From the NCBI GenBank assembly GCA_033762815.1, contig JANRLF010000013.1, forward strand, positions 1 to 64,000: a stretch of DNA of 64,000 nt, written 5' to 3'. The translations under genes and the position numbers were made by a program. The stretch is from JANRLF01 sp033762815 (GTDB lineage Bacteria; Bacteroidota; Bacteroidia; Chitinophagales; CAIOSU01). Of the stretch, positions 8,010 to 17,645 are shown in pieces. Below the pieces are notes generated by a model that ran no database searches, was not told the origin of the DNA, and saw only the letters and a program-made list of their open reading frames with translations. How positions within the stretch are numbered: the first letter of the stretch is position 1; each line of letters begins with the position of its first letter.

Positions 8010-10307
8010 ATGAAAACCTTTAGCACAAATAGAAATTGGCTAGTAGTTTTAATCTCTATTTTATTATCAGGTACCTTTTCAGTTAATGCCGCCACGGTAT
8101 ATTCTACACCCGATGGTATACTATGGTCTGACCCACTAAGTTGGTCCAGCGGTTCTGTGCCTACCTCTAGCGATGATGTAATTATACAAGATAACATTGT
8201 ATTGGATCAGAACGCTACCGTTAGTTCCCTAACTATTTATGCAGATCCAGATCCAATTGTATTGACCATTAACTCAAACATGACCCTAACTGTGACTAAC
8301 AACGTTACCATTACGGGAATTAATGAAAGTGCTACCATTTTTAGCAGGGGTACTCTAATAATTGGTGGCGATTTGAATTTTGAAGGTTTGGATTTTGCTA
8401 CCCAGGCCCAAATAAATATGAAAACAGGCTCCATACTTGAACTGAAGAAAAACATAGTGTTAAATACTTATGGTCGCATTTACAGCAGTACTAGTGATGC
8501 CTACACCGTAAGAATTAATGGCAGCACCGCACAAACTATTACTGCCAATAGTCAAATTAGATATTATAACTTAACTGTTGCCAACGCTCATTCGTCAGGT
8601 GCTACTTTAGGAGGTAATATAACCTCTACCATGGTTGCTAACAATATGACTATTGAATCAGGCACTTTTTCCAACGGGGGTTATAGCATTGCTGGTGCTT
8701 CAGGAAAAACGTTTACCGTACAAAATGGGGCTACTTTTAATTTGTCGGGCACTAGCGCATTCCCCTCTGGATTCAACCACTCAATAGCCAGCGGGGCCGT
8801 TATTAAGTATGTAGGCGGAAACCAAACCGTGGCCGCCCCAAATAGCAGCCAAGCCTACCATCATTTGGAAATTGGAGGTACCGGTACTAAAACTTTAGGC
8901 GGCAACATTACTGTGAATGGCAACCTTACGCTTACTGCATCCACATTAGATGCTAGCAATGGCAACAATTACTCTATTAACCTTAAAGGCAATTGGACAA
9001 ACAATGGGGGTACTTTTACCCCACGTTCAGGAAGTGTTTCATTTACTGGCAGTACTTCTCAAACTATTAAAAGCAACGGCAACAGTTTTTACGATATAAC
9101 CATCAACAATACCTCAACAGGTATCACTTTGAATGATGACATTACAATTTCCAACATTGCTACTTTAACGGATGGTATAGTTTCAACAGGCGCTTATTCA
9201 TTCATTGTACAAAACACATCGGCATCAGCTATCACAGGACACAGCAATGCCTGCTTTATAAATGGCACCCTAACACGTTACATAGCTACCAATACCAGCA
9301 CATATGCTTTCCCAGTAGGTTTAGGTACCGCAACTGGCAACTATTATTTGGCAGAATTAGTAAATGGCAACATGACCAATACCTCATATATTTCGGTGCA
9401 CTTCGGAGGTTTGGCCAACCATGTGGATGCTGACATGAACGTTACTGATGCTTATATGACTTATCGCTCCATGTGCAGTACGGGCACTTGGCATATTACC
9501 CCCAATGCACAGCCTTCATCAGGTTTTTATGATGCTAAACTGTACATTACCAATATGACTTGCAACCTTAGCAACAATACTTTCGCAGTACTGAAAAGAC
9601 CTGAAGGCTCTACATCCGCTGCCGATTGGACAGATGGTGGCGGGGCACTGAATGCTAGCAATGGTGCAGGCCGTTTGGTTTCTGACGGTTACGCCCTTCG
9701 TAAAGGATTGACCAGTTTTTCTGAATTCGGTATAGGCCGCGAGAGCAGCAATGGCTTTCCGTTGCCTGTTGAGGTGGTTTCTTTTGAAGGAAAGGCTGAT
9801 GGCGAACAAGTAGTACTGAACTGGGTAACTGCCACGGAAATTCAGAACGATTACTTCACAATCGAAAGAAGTGCTGACGGTAAAGAATTTGAAGCCATCG
9901 CCCAAGTGGATGGAGCTGGCAACAGTACTATATTGGCGCAATACATAGCTTATGACAAGCAACCCATAGAGGGTACGGCATACTATCGATTGAAGCAAAC
10001 CGACTTTGACGGACAATCGGAATACAAAGGATTGATTGCGGTTACCAGCCAAAAAGTGGCTGTGGCTCCAGAAGTAAGCATTTACCCAAATCCAACCACT
10101 ACCAATGGTGTCATTAACATCAACACCAACCAATCCGATGCCATTGTTAAAATAATAGAATCAGTAAGTGGTAGGGTTATTTATACCGGAAACCTTAGCG
10201 GACAGGAAAACAGCATACAACTCCCTACAGGCCTTGGGGCTGGCTTATATGTAGCAAAAATCATTTTTGGGCAAACAGAAATTCAGAGGAGAGTTGTTAT
10301 TCAATAA
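8010..10307 (+). CDS. Secreted T9SS cargo protein with beta-helix-like repeats and type A sorting domain
   Basis: 765 residues. A signal peptide (VVLISILLSGTFSVNAA) is followed by a G8/polymer-forming-like stretch (WSSGSVPTSSDDVIIQ) and long Asn/Thr/Gly-rich beta-repeat segments typical of parallel beta-helices (about 60-390). A C-terminal block of about 350 residues closely resembles the end of the giant protein at 18368: GHSNACFINGTLTRYIA, then a stem domain LPVEVVSFEGKADGEQVVL with ENDYFTIERSADG-like spacing, then SIYPNPTTTNGVINI and GLYVAKIIFG...RRVVIQ, a T9SS type A C-terminal signal. It is therefore expected to be exported through the T9SS and left on the surface or released. The ligand is unknown. 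The neighbour at 10308 is convergent with no gap. Confidence 0.9.
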   Translation: MKTFSTNRNWLVVLISILLSGTFSVNAATVYSTPDGILWSDPLSWSSGSVPTSSDDVIIQDNIVLDQNATVSSLTIYADPDPIVLTINSNMTLTVTNNVTITGINESATIFSRGTLIIGGDLNFEGLDFATQAQINMKTGSILELKKNIVLNTYGRIYSSTSDAYTVRINGSTAQTITANSQIRYYNLTVANAHSSGATLGGNITSTMVANNMTIESGTFSNGGYSIAGASGKTFTVQNGATFNLSGTSAFPSGFNHSIASGAVIKYVGGNQTVAAPNSSQAYHHLEIGGTGTKTLGGNITVNGNLTLTASTLDASNGNNYSINLKGNWTNNGGTFTPRSGSVSFTGSTSQTIKSNGNSFYDITINNTSTGITLNDDITISNIATLTDGIVSTGAYSFIVQNTSASAITGHSNACFINGTLTRYIATNTSTYAFPVGLGTATGNYYLAELVNGNMTNTSYISVHFGGLANHVDADMNVTDAYMTYRSMCSTGTWHITPNAQPSSGFYDAKLYITNMTCNLSNNTFAVLKRPEGSTSAADWTDGGGALNASNGAGRLVSDGYALRKGLTSFSEFGIGRESSNGFPLPVEVVSFEGKADGEQVVLNWVTATEIQNDYFTIERSADGKEFEAIAQVDGAGNSTILAQYIAYDKQPIEGTAYYRLKQTDFDGQSEYKGLIAVTSQKVAVAPEVSIYPNPTTTNGVININTNQSDAIVKIIESVSGRVIYTGNLSGQENSIQLPTGLGAGLYVAKIIFGQTEIQRRVVIQ

Positions 10308-11072
10308 CTAAGATTGTAAGAAAGCAAGTGAAGCCTCTAGGAATTCCCTGGGGGCTTCTGCATGCACCCAATGGCCAGCTTCGGGTATCGTCACTAGTTG
10401 GTTTTTTGGGAACAACGCACTGAACAATGGCAGGTCATTTTCATTGATATACCTTGATTTGCCACCCTTAATTATTAATGTTTCGATAGGTACCGCATGG
10501 TCTGCTTCTATCGGTTTTACGATTTCTTCATACTGTTCGTACAATACGTCCAAATTCATTTTCCATTCGTAACTGCCATCAGGTTGTCTTTCCAAGCTTT
10601 TTAGCAGCAATTGTTTGGTGGGTTTGTCATCAATAACTTTTGACATTTGTATCTCGGCCTCCCCCCTACTATGTATGGCCTTTAAATCAACAGCAAACAT
10701 GGCTTCGAATACGCTATCATGATGCCTATTATATTTCCTTGGGGAAATATCCACTACAACAAGTTTTTCAACCAAATGGGGAAAATCCAAGGCAAATCGC
10801 ATAGCCACTTTACCCCCCATGGAATGGCCAATAAGATGGAGCTTCTCAATGCCTAGTTGCTGGATTGTTTCGGCTACATCATTGGACATATCCTCATAGC
10901 TATTACTGTCTGTATGCCCCGACCGACCATGATTCCGCAAATCGAAAGTGTAGGTGGTGAAGTACGTACTTAATTGATTGGCGATAGATTGCCAATTGTC
11001 CAACGAACCCAAGAAACCATGCAAGATAACGACGGGGAAACCACTGCCCGATACCTTATAATTTAAAATCAT
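10308..11072 (-). CDS. Alpha/beta-hydrolase, YbfF-like esterase
   Basis: A 254-residue cytosolic serine hydrolase. The oxyanion segment is HGFLGSLDNW (18-27), the nucleophile elbow GHSMGG puts Ser at 84, and the catalytic His is in AGHWVHAEAP near 234. The acidic member is probably in the VVVDISP segment near 107 or the later KGGKS loop. The NHGRSGHTD motif near 48 is typical of the YbfF-type esterase group within the alpha/beta-hydrolase fold. Start is the ATG at 11070-11072. It is a single gene that converges with the T9SS cargo gene. The substrate is unknown; YbfF itself hydrolyses short acyl esters and acyl-CoA. Confidence 0.85.
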   Translation of the reverse strand: MILNYKVSGSGFPVVILHGFLGSLDNWQSIANQLSTYFTTYTFDLRNHGRSGHTDSNSYEDMSNDVAETIQQLGIEKLHLIGHSMGGKVAMRFALDFPHLVEKLVVVDISPRKYNRHHDSVFEAMFAVDLKAIHSRGEAEIQMSKVIDDKPTKQLLLKSLERQPDGSYEWKMNLDVLYEQYEEIVKPIEADHAVPIETLIIKGGKSRYINENDLPLFSALFPKNQLVTIPEAGHWVHAEAPREFLEASLAFLQS

Positions 11073-11106
11073 TTAGCAGACAAAATACGCTTTAGTAGAA
11101 AAAAAA

Positions 11107-11142
11107 TTTGACTCTTAAAAAATACAAGAGGTACTAAATTTG
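11107..11142 (+). promoter_or_regulatory. Possible promoter of the two-component cluster
   Basis: TAAATTTG at 11135-11142 matches the -7 consensus, with TTTG at 11107-11110. The spacer of 24 bases is longer than usual and the first gene starts 188 bases further on, so this is tentative. The intervening 11143-11330 is AT-rich with no open frame of note. Confidence 0.4.
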
Positions 11143-11330
11143 ATTTGTAATGCATTCCCTGTCAATATACTATTTAATCAATTACATTGTATACGATCTA
11201 AAGTCATATATTATTATGTCGAATAAAGCATTTTTTGGCAAATATTTTGTTATTCTTTAAGCGACCGTGCTGAAAGTGCAAAATCAAATGATACTTTTTG
11301 GTAAATTTACAAACAAATACCTTACAACTA

Positions 11331-11789
11331 ATGATTCAAGTAGCCAATAAACAAGCTCATCCTATAACAATTTTGATGGCCGATGATGACGAGGATGATA
11401 AAATGTTGACCAAAGAAGCGTTAACGGAAAATCGGTTAGCAAATGATTTGCACTTTGTACAAGATGGGGAAGAATTAATGGACTATTTGAAGCAGCAAGG
11501 GAAATTTTCCGACAAGAATGCCCCAAAACCTGATTTGATACTGTTGGACTTGAACATGCCCAGAAAAGATGGCCGTGAAGCTTTGCGTGAAATAAAATCA
11601 AATCCTGAGTTTAAAAGGATACCCGTGGTAATACTTACCACATCCAAGGCGGAGGAAGATATTATTAAGAGCTATGATTTAGGAGTGAACTCCTTTATAA
11701 CCAAGCCAGTAACATTTAATGATTTAGTGCGCATTACTAAAACATTGGGAGATTATTGGTTTGAGATAGTAAAGCTTCCTAATATGTAA
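11331..11789 (+). CDS. Single-domain response regulator (Rcp1-like receiver)
   Basis: 152 residues, only a receiver domain. The acidic pocket is MADDDEDDK (16-24), the phosphoacceptor is Asp73 in LLDLNMPRKDG, the switch Thr is in VVILTTSK, and Lys is in FITKPV. The longer ILLDLNMPR...EALREIK form with a C-terminal helix resembles cyanobacterial Rcp1-type receivers that serve phytochrome-like kinases. I chose ATG 11331 (MIQVANKQ) over the in-frame TTG at 11298, which sits in an AT-rich leader. The stop overlaps the next ATG by one base, so it is translationally coupled to the kinase at 11789 and probably a target of one or both kinases of the cluster. Confidence 0.92.
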   Translation: MIQVANKQAHPITILMADDDEDDKMLTKEALTENRLANDLHFVQDGEELMDYLKQQGKFSDKNAPKPDLILLDLNMPRKDGREALREIKSNPEFKRIPVVILTTSKAEEDIIKSYDLGVNSFITKPVTFNDLVRITKTLGDYWFEIVKLPNM

Positions 11790-13249
11790 TGTCGTTTTGC
11801 AATATGGATGAGACACCTATCAAAATATTGCTTATAGATGACGATGAGGATGATTTTGTATTGACACGTGACTTATTGACAAGTTATGACAATACAGCTT
11901 TCAGCCTCAATTGGGCATCGAATTACCTACAAGGTGAAAATGCTCTTAAGAGCAACGCATACGACATTTATCTCATTGACTATCGCTTGGGGAACCAATC
12001 GGGCCTTGATTTATTGGAATATGCCAACTCATTGGGTATAGCAGCCCCTATCATTGTACTTACCGGAAAGGGAGATCGCTCCATCGATATTGAAGCCATG
12101 CAGTTAGGGGCGGCAGATTATTTGGTAAAAGGAGAAATAGATGCCCGTATACTGGAACGCGCCATCCGTTATTCAGTTGAAAAATCGCGGAATACCAAAA
12201 TATTACAGGAACAAGAGCTGAAATACCGAACCCTATTTGAAAGGTCAATCGATGCCATTTGCATCACTAATCTAGAAGGAAATATAAGCGATTGCAATCA
12301 ATCATTTGCTGATTTGTTTGGCTCTATACAAATCGCCCCCAACGGCAATCATCTATCATCGCTTTTTGTTGACAAGGCGGAGCTTTTCAAGTTTGAGAAC
12401 GAGTTAAAGAAAACGGGTGTAGTAAAAAATGTGGATGTCAGCCTAAAGTCAAAAGATGGTCTCCCTATCATCTGTAGCATCTCTGCTGTTGAGCTGCCCG
12501 CCTCAGTCAATTTATCGAAAAGCTTACAGATTATCATAAGGGACATATCGAAAATCAAACAAACGGAAGAAGATTTACGAAGGGCTGAAAAGCTTGCCAT
12601 AACAGGCAAACTTGCACGAACCATTGCCCATGAGGTGCGCAACCCACTCACCAATATTGCCCTTTCAATCGATCAATTGGCCAATGAACGCCCCCAGGAT
12701 GAATTGATTGATTTTTATGTGAAAATTGCTAGCCGAAACTTAACTCGTATCAATAACCTAATTACCGAACTACTGAATTCTGCCAAACCATCCGAACTGA
12801 ATCTAGAAGAAGAAGATATTAACTGGGTTTTGGAACAAACCATAGAGCTAACAAGAGATAGACTACAATTACAAAACATTCAACTAGATACCGAACTGAA
12901 TGAGGATATCCCCTTGTTCCCTATTGACAAGGAAAAAATGCAGACAGCATTGCTAAACATTATTATCAATGCCATAGAAGCAATGGAAACCGATAAAGGA
13001 ATATTGACCATAAAAACCGGTTTTGGTGGAAACAAATGCTGGATAAGTATTGCAGATAATGGTTGTGGCATAAGTAAAGAAAATATGGGTCAACTGTTCG
13101 ATGCATTTTATACCGGCAAGAAAAACGGGATGGGTTTAGGCCTTACTACTACTCAAAACATCATTTTAGGTCATAAGGGAAAGATACAAGTAGCCAGTGA
13201 AATTGGGAAGGGCACTGAGTTCAAGTTAGTTTTTGACATTGAAAACTGA
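11789..13249 (+). CDS. Receiver-PAS-histidine kinase
   Basis: 486 residues, soluble. A receiver domain (10-125; pocket LLIDDDEDD, phosphoacceptor Asp64 in YLIDYRLG) is followed by a short coiled linker, a PAS domain (about 143-255, FERSIDAICITNLEGNI at its start), HisKA with His281 in AHEVRNPLTN, and HATPase_c with the N box NIIINAIEAME and G boxes ADNGCGIS and GMGLGLTTT. A receiver placed before the kinase means kinase output can itself be controlled by phosphorylation from another kinase, a natural candidate being the one at 13255. It overlaps the upstream receiver gene by one base and lies 5 bases before the next gene. Confidence 0.93.
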   Translation: MSFCNMDETPIKILLIDDDEDDFVLTRDLLTSYDNTAFSLNWASNYLQGENALKSNAYDIYLIDYRLGNQSGLDLLEYANSLGIAAPIIVLTGKGDRSIDIEAMQLGAADYLVKGEIDARILERAIRYSVEKSRNTKILQEQELKYRTLFERSIDAICITNLEGNISDCNQSFADLFGSIQIAPNGNHLSSLFVDKAELFKFENELKKTGVVKNVDVSLKSKDGLPIICSISAVELPASVNLSKSLQIIIRDISKIKQTEEDLRRAEKLAITGKLARTIAHEVRNPLTNIALSIDQLANERPQDELIDFYVKIASRNLTRINNLITELLNSAKPSELNLEEEDINWVLEQTIELTRDRLQLQNIQLDTELNEDIPLFPIDKEKMQTALLNIIINAIEAMETDKGILTIKTGFGGNKCWISIADNGCGISKENMGQLFDAFYTGKKNGMGLGLTTTQNIILGHKGKIQVASEIGKGTEFKLVFDIEN

Positions 13250-13254
13250 TTGGC

Positions 13255-14859
13255 ATGAATACTATTATTGAGTTTCTGAGCAGACTTTTTGGTACTGAAA
13301 GTTGGCCAGCCCGTTGGCACTGTGGTGAGTGGACCGCTTTTCATGGATGGCTTTACATTGTTTCAGATATATTGATTGCCACGGCCTACTTTGCCATTCC
13401 TACCATTATTATTTACTATGTAATTAAAAGGAAACAGCAACTTCCCTTTTTGCAGATTTTTTGGTTGTTTGGTGCTTTCATACTGGCATGCGGGGCCACC
13501 CACTTAATAGATGCTATGATTTTTTGGGTGCCTGTATATCGTTTTAGTGCCCTGGTTAGATTTGCAACCGCTATAGTGTCGCTGTTTACAGTATGGGCAC
13601 TTATTAAAAATTTACCCCTGGCATTCTCACTAAGAAGCACTGCTGAATTGGAAGCAGAGGTTGAGCAACGTAAGCTGATAGAAAAACAACTGACCCAACA
13701 GTATCATGAGCTTCAAGAAGCTCAAACCATAGCCAAACTAGGTAGTTTCAAGTGGAATCTGTATGAAAACACCGTTAGTTGTTCCAATCAAACTTATGTA
13801 AACCTAGGTATTGAAAATACTACTAAGCTAGATTTGGACACTTTTATTGGCTTGGTGCATCCTGATGACCAACCTATGGCTAGGGAAACCATGGAAAACT
13901 CCTTACAATCTGGGGAGGGTTATTCTTTCACTGTAAAAATCATCAAGCAAGATACCCAAGCATGCCATATCATGCTTTGTAAAGGCGAAACCATAAAAGA
14001 TAAGACAGGCAAACCCAATTTGCTGATAGGTACTATACAAGACATCACCCAACAAAAGGAAACGGAAATTGAACTGGCTCAAAAAGCTAAAGAATTGGAA
14101 AGGAGCAATGCTGAATTGGAAATGTTTGCTTATGCCGCTTCTCACGACTTACAAGAGCCCCTGCGAAAAATCCGCTCCTTTGCCGACAGGCTATCTGAGG
14201 GCTTCCATGAAGTGTTAGGAGTTAAAGGTTTGGATTATTTGGAAAGGATGAACAGTGCTTCATTGAGGATGCAAAAGCTAATTGAAGATTTGCTCAATTA
14301 TTCGAGATTATCTAAAAACAAGGATGATTTTGAACCTACCGATATGAACACGCTAGTAAACGAGGTAGTGTCCGATTTAGAGATTAGCATTCAACAGAAA
14401 CAGGCATCCATACATACTGACAGTATACCCGAAATAGAAGTTATTCCTTCCCAAATGCGGCAATTGTTCACTAATCTTTTAAGTAATGCCCTGAAATTTA
14501 CCGATGCGAATGTGCAACCAATAATTAGCATACAGGCCTCAGAAATTCTATATGATACGGGGTTGGGCTCTAGCCAAAAATGTTGCAAGCTCGTCATTAA
14601 GGATAATGGAATCGGCTTTGATGAAAAATTTTCAGACAAGATTTTCATTCTCTTCCAGCGCCTGCACGGCCGTTCTGAATATGAAGGTACCGGCATAGGG
14701 CTGGCTTTGGTGAAAAAGATTATAGATAACCACCACGGCACAATTGTAGCAAACAGCACCCTTGGAAAGGGTACTACATTTACCATTATCCTCCCAATCA
14801 GCCAACCAAAAACCACCATTAATCTTGCGGTAACCCCTGCTGTGGCTTTGAGCGCATAA
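13255..14859 (+). CDS. Ethylene-receptor-like membrane sensor histidine kinase
   Basis: 534 residues. The N-terminus (about 20-125) has three membrane helices that match the copper/ethylene-binding domain of plant ETR1 and cyanobacterial SynEtr1. Conserved positions are Asp38, Tyr45, Ile48 and Pro49 in VSDILIATAYFAIP, then Ile76, Cys79 and His83 in GAFILACGATHL. These correspond to ETR1 D25, Y32, I35, P36, I62, C65 and H69; C65 and H69 are the Cu(I) ligands. A coiled coil (125-155), a PAS domain (about 160-270), HisKA with His297 in ASHDLQEPLRKI, and HATPase_c (NLLSNALKFTD, DNGIGF, GTGIGLALVKK) follow. There is no receiver; output would go to the two upstream receivers. The domain match is read directly from sequence; ethylene or copper sensing is inference. 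Confidence 0.9.
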   Translation: MNTIIEFLSRLFGTESWPARWHCGEWTAFHGWLYIVSDILIATAYFAIPTIIIYYVIKRKQQLPFLQIFWLFGAFILACGATHLIDAMIFWVPVYRFSALVRFATAIVSLFTVWALIKNLPLAFSLRSTAELEAEVEQRKLIEKQLTQQYHELQEAQTIAKLGSFKWNLYENTVSCSNQTYVNLGIENTTKLDLDTFIGLVHPDDQPMARETMENSLQSGEGYSFTVKIIKQDTQACHIMLCKGETIKDKTGKPNLLIGTIQDITQQKETEIELAQKAKELERSNAELEMFAYAASHDLQEPLRKIRSFADRLSEGFHEVLGVKGLDYLERMNSASLRMQKLIEDLLNYSRLSKNKDDFEPTDMNTLVNEVVSDLEISIQQKQASIHTDSIPEIEVIPSQMRQLFTNLLSNALKFTDANVQPIISIQASEILYDTGLGSSQKCCKLVIKDNGIGFDEKFSDKIFILFQRLHGRSEYEGTGIGLALVKKIIDNHHGTIVANSTLGKGTTFTIILPISQPKTTINLAVTPAVALSA

Positions 14860-16333
14860 TTTCCAGCATGGGTTTTCGTTGGATTTTGCTTTTCACCCAG
14901 TATGACAATTCCTCTAGCCCCAATGTGGACACCCCTTTTGCTTTGAGTTCGTCTAACTGAATGTCAAGGCCAATCAGTTCTTCGCGCAAAGTAAGCTTAT
15001 CCGGAATCTTCCTTAATTTCCTTATAAATGCAATAACAAATCCTTCAAACTCATTGAATAGGCCATACTTGTAAAGGTATCTATAAGTAACACCATAAAT
15101 GTGCTCCACAAACTTTGGTGGAGATATCTCATAATGGATGATTAAAATCAAAATCCTTACAAAGTGCTGGATATCCACCCTTGAATCCATTTTTAAATCA
15201 ACTATTCGTTCGGCATAATTTAGGGCATTGGCATAATCGGCATTTAAAAAATGGGCAATGGCCAAATTGTAGTAAAAAGCAATTTGCTTGGTCTTATCCA
15301 TATATGGCAAATACTTTTGAAATCCACTTTCCAGTTCCTCCTTCATGTCCAATACAGCCTTTACTTCAAGTCTACTAAAATGATAACGGATTTTAATGAA
15401 CATCAACTTGTCGAATCTGTCCGCTTCATCACTGATGTTTTCGCTGGGTAAACCCTGCAATTCTGCATAGTACATGTTAAAATCTTGCTCTCCTATTCGG
15501 TCAATAAAACTATTGAGCAGATTATAAAGAGCAGTTTTGTACCTCTTGGGGTCCCTTATTATATACTCCGGATTGGTTTGATACAGTTCAACATGCCATT
15601 TACTGTGGAGAAATGCGCCTGCATGATCATTCATCATTCCTAAACATCTCACCTTGGTAGAATAATACAATGTTTTTGCCCTGAGGGTTTTTGCTTGTTC
15701 GACGCTAGAAAATACAGGATTAGTCAATAATTTCTTAACTTCCTCCAACATTCCTTCTTTATCCTTGATGCCTGATTTTTGATAGGAAAAAACCAATTCA
15801 TAGGCATTTTGATAAAAGTCCTCGTTTAGAATAATCTCCAGTATCTCCTTACGCTCGGCAACAATTCTATTCATTGAGTTAATAAACTTATCGCTAGATG
15901 CATACTTAATAAGCTTTCTCTCCCAGTGCAAAATTTCGAGGACATAAGTGTACTTTTCACTATCAATGGCTACTTGCTTGCTTTTTCTAATACGGTCTTT
16001 ACAAGCTTTATACAAGGTCTTTTCATAAAGGAACCTTATATCTTGCAAATAGCCATGGATCAACGCATCTAGATCCTTTTTTTGATGGTACTCCCGCATG
16101 CTTCGTAGCAGCAATTCATATAAATAGCCTTTCTCTGAAGCAAGATTCTTCAGTATGGTCTTATCGTCAATCTTTTTCCTTAATTGCGTTTCACTATAAT
16201 TCTTTAAGCTATCCATGGCATCGAACAAAAGGGCATAGTTATTCGAATCACTGGATATGCTAAGTCTGAAATAGCGCTTCTGTGATTTGTCCAATGATTT
16301 TATCAGTTCAAATAGCGAAGATCCCCTATCCAT
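14819..16333 (-). CDS. Large all-helical protein of unknown function, TPR-like
   Basis: 504 residues, no signal peptide or membrane helix, rich in Lys, Leu, Tyr and Glu. The start MDRGSSLFELIKSLDKSQKRYFRL and the regular amphipathic helix spacing suggest helical hairpin repeats of TPR type, for example LAIAHFLNADYANALNYAERI near residue 360. I do not recognise a named family, though similar long helical proteins are common as conserved hypotheticals in Bacteroidota. Its 3' end overlaps the ethylene-receptor-like kinase gene by 41 bases on the opposite strand. The gene has no same-strand neighbour nearby. A scaffold or regulatory role is only a guess. Confidence 0.75.
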   Translation of the reverse strand: MDRGSSLFELIKSLDKSQKRYFRLSISSDSNNYALLFDAMDSLKNYSETQLRKKIDDKTILKNLASEKGYLYELLLRSMREYHQKKDLDALIHGYLQDIRFLYEKTLYKACKDRIRKSKQVAIDSEKYTYVLEILHWERKLIKYASSDKFINSMNRIVAERKEILEIILNEDFYQNAYELVFSYQKSGIKDKEGMLEEVKKLLTNPVFSSVEQAKTLRAKTLYYSTKVRCLGMMNDHAGAFLHSKWHVELYQTNPEYIIRDPKRYKTALYNLLNSFIDRIGEQDFNMYYAELQGLPSENISDEADRFDKLMFIKIRYHFSRLEVKAVLDMKEELESGFQKYLPYMDKTKQIAFYYNLAIAHFLNADYANALNYAERIVDLKMDSRVDIQHFVRILILIIHYEISPPKFVEHIYGVTYRYLYKYGLFNEFEGFVIAFIRKLRKIPDKLTLREELIGLDIQLDELKAKGVSTLGLEELSYWVKSKIQRKPMLEIMRSKPQQGLPQD

Positions 16334-16507
16334 AATCTTAGAAAATTAGGGCCTTTATTTTAGGATGATAGCATGAAGTAGGAAAATGATACGAAAAACG
16401 AAATTGAAAGTTATCAACAAAGATGATAAAATTCATTATTTAACACGACAGATTTAACAAAGATCCATAACTTGTTTTAACAGTTTTTCACCTAAAGTTT
16501 TTTTATT

Positions 16508-16855
16508 ATGACTTACTATAGCTTAGCAGATTATACCATTATGATTGATGATAACGGTTATCTGTATGTACAACGACGGTCGGACGGGCAAAAATTTGAT
16601 GATGTCAATCTGAACAATAAAAAAGGGAAGGTCAGCAAAAATCCCAATGCAGACGAGTTTGGCATTATAGGTTGTGATGAAGAAGATGATGTATTTATCT
16701 CATCAGTTGACTTAAATGGGAATACCGTGACCATGGATACCCAAGGTTATGTGAAAAACATTGGGGGCAGCAATAGTATCGATATCAATCAGTATGATGC
16801 ATTGATTGTGTTGCAAGGAGGCGAAATTCTAAACTTCTACCAGCAAAACATTTAG
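16508..16855 (+). CDS. Small hypothetical protein, beta-rich
   Basis: 115 residues, acidic, starting MTYYSLADYTIMIDDNGYLYV. There is no signal peptide. It appears to be made of short beta strands with two related Asp-Asn-Gly-Tyr turns (IDDNGYLYVQ and MDTQGYVKNI), hinting at an internal duplication. I do not recognise the family. The reading frame has Bacteroidota-like codon usage and a clean ATG after an AT-rich leader, which supports it being real. The next gene begins 150 bases downstream on the same strand. Confidence 0.6.
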   Translation: MTYYSLADYTIMIDDNGYLYVQRRSDGQKFDDVNLNNKKGKVSKNPNADEFGIIGCDEEDDVFISSVDLNGNTVTMDTQGYVKNIGGSNSIDINQYDALIVLQGGEILNFYQQNI

Positions 16856-17005
16856 CCTTAGAAATACCATTTTTTCATTCGATAATCAATTGTATTTCTG
16901 CACTTTGTTAGCTCTTAAGCTGTCTTAGAATTACCATTACTAATAGCTATACCTTTAATCATTTGCTGGTGAGTGCGTAATTTCAATTTAGTTTAAGTTG
17001 AGATT

Positions 17006-17602
17006 ATGACCCCTATCAAAGTTGACAGCACTATTAAGTGCTATAGTCTGCACTTTTTGTTGGATGAATTTGCCATTAACAAAAACGAGTACATTTATTA
17101 CCGCTTGCCGAATAACGAGAAATCCCGTGATTGGATAAATCTGCTGAGTAGCTTTATCAAGACTTTGCAATTGCCGGAAAAGATAACGGAACCGTTGCTT
17201 GAAAGGGCTTTGCATATTGGTACCGTAGGGGGAATCCCTATTTCGCTAGAGATAAAAAGGATGCTTTATACCGAATATAAAAGGCAAGAACCAGGTGTGG
17301 AACTAGACCTTAACTATTTAGTGGAAAGGGAAACATGTTTATTCATGGGCGATTACGATGTAACACCAGCGGTACGAAAGAGCAAGGCCTATAAATATGT
17401 GGTGGAAAAACTTTTGAAAGACTTATATACACTACATGAAAACAACAATGGCAACTCAGGGGATAACCTCTTCATTGAAGAGCTATTTTTAATGGATGGT
17501 GTAGACTTGGCCATGGGCTATGACCGCATGGAGATAAATGTAGAGCGTCCTTTGCGCGATTACCTGATTCACCTAAATGAAAAACTGAAGCTAAGCTATT
17601 GA
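17006..17602 (+). CDS. Hypothetical protein
   Basis: 198 residues, soluble, no recognised motif. It starts MTPIKVDSTIKCYSLHFLLDE and has a mixed helical composition, including EPLLERALHIGTVGGIP and YKYVVEKLLKDLYTLHE. It sits alone between an unrelated small gene (150 bases upstream) and the convergent T9SS cargo gene at 17646. Length, composition and a good ATG argue it is expressed. No function can be proposed. Confidence 0.7.
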   Translation: MTPIKVDSTIKCYSLHFLLDEFAINKNEYIYYRLPNNEKSRDWINLLSSFIKTLQLPEKITEPLLERALHIGTVGGIPISLEIKRMLYTEYKRQEPGVELDLNYLVERETCLFMGDYDVTPAVRKSKAYKYVVEKLLKDLYTLHENNNGNSGDNLFIEELFLMDGVDLAMGYDRMEINVERPLRDYLIHLNEKLKLSY

Positions 17603-17645
17603 TGTTAGGTCAATACTTATTAAGCATAGGAGAATCACAAACCAA

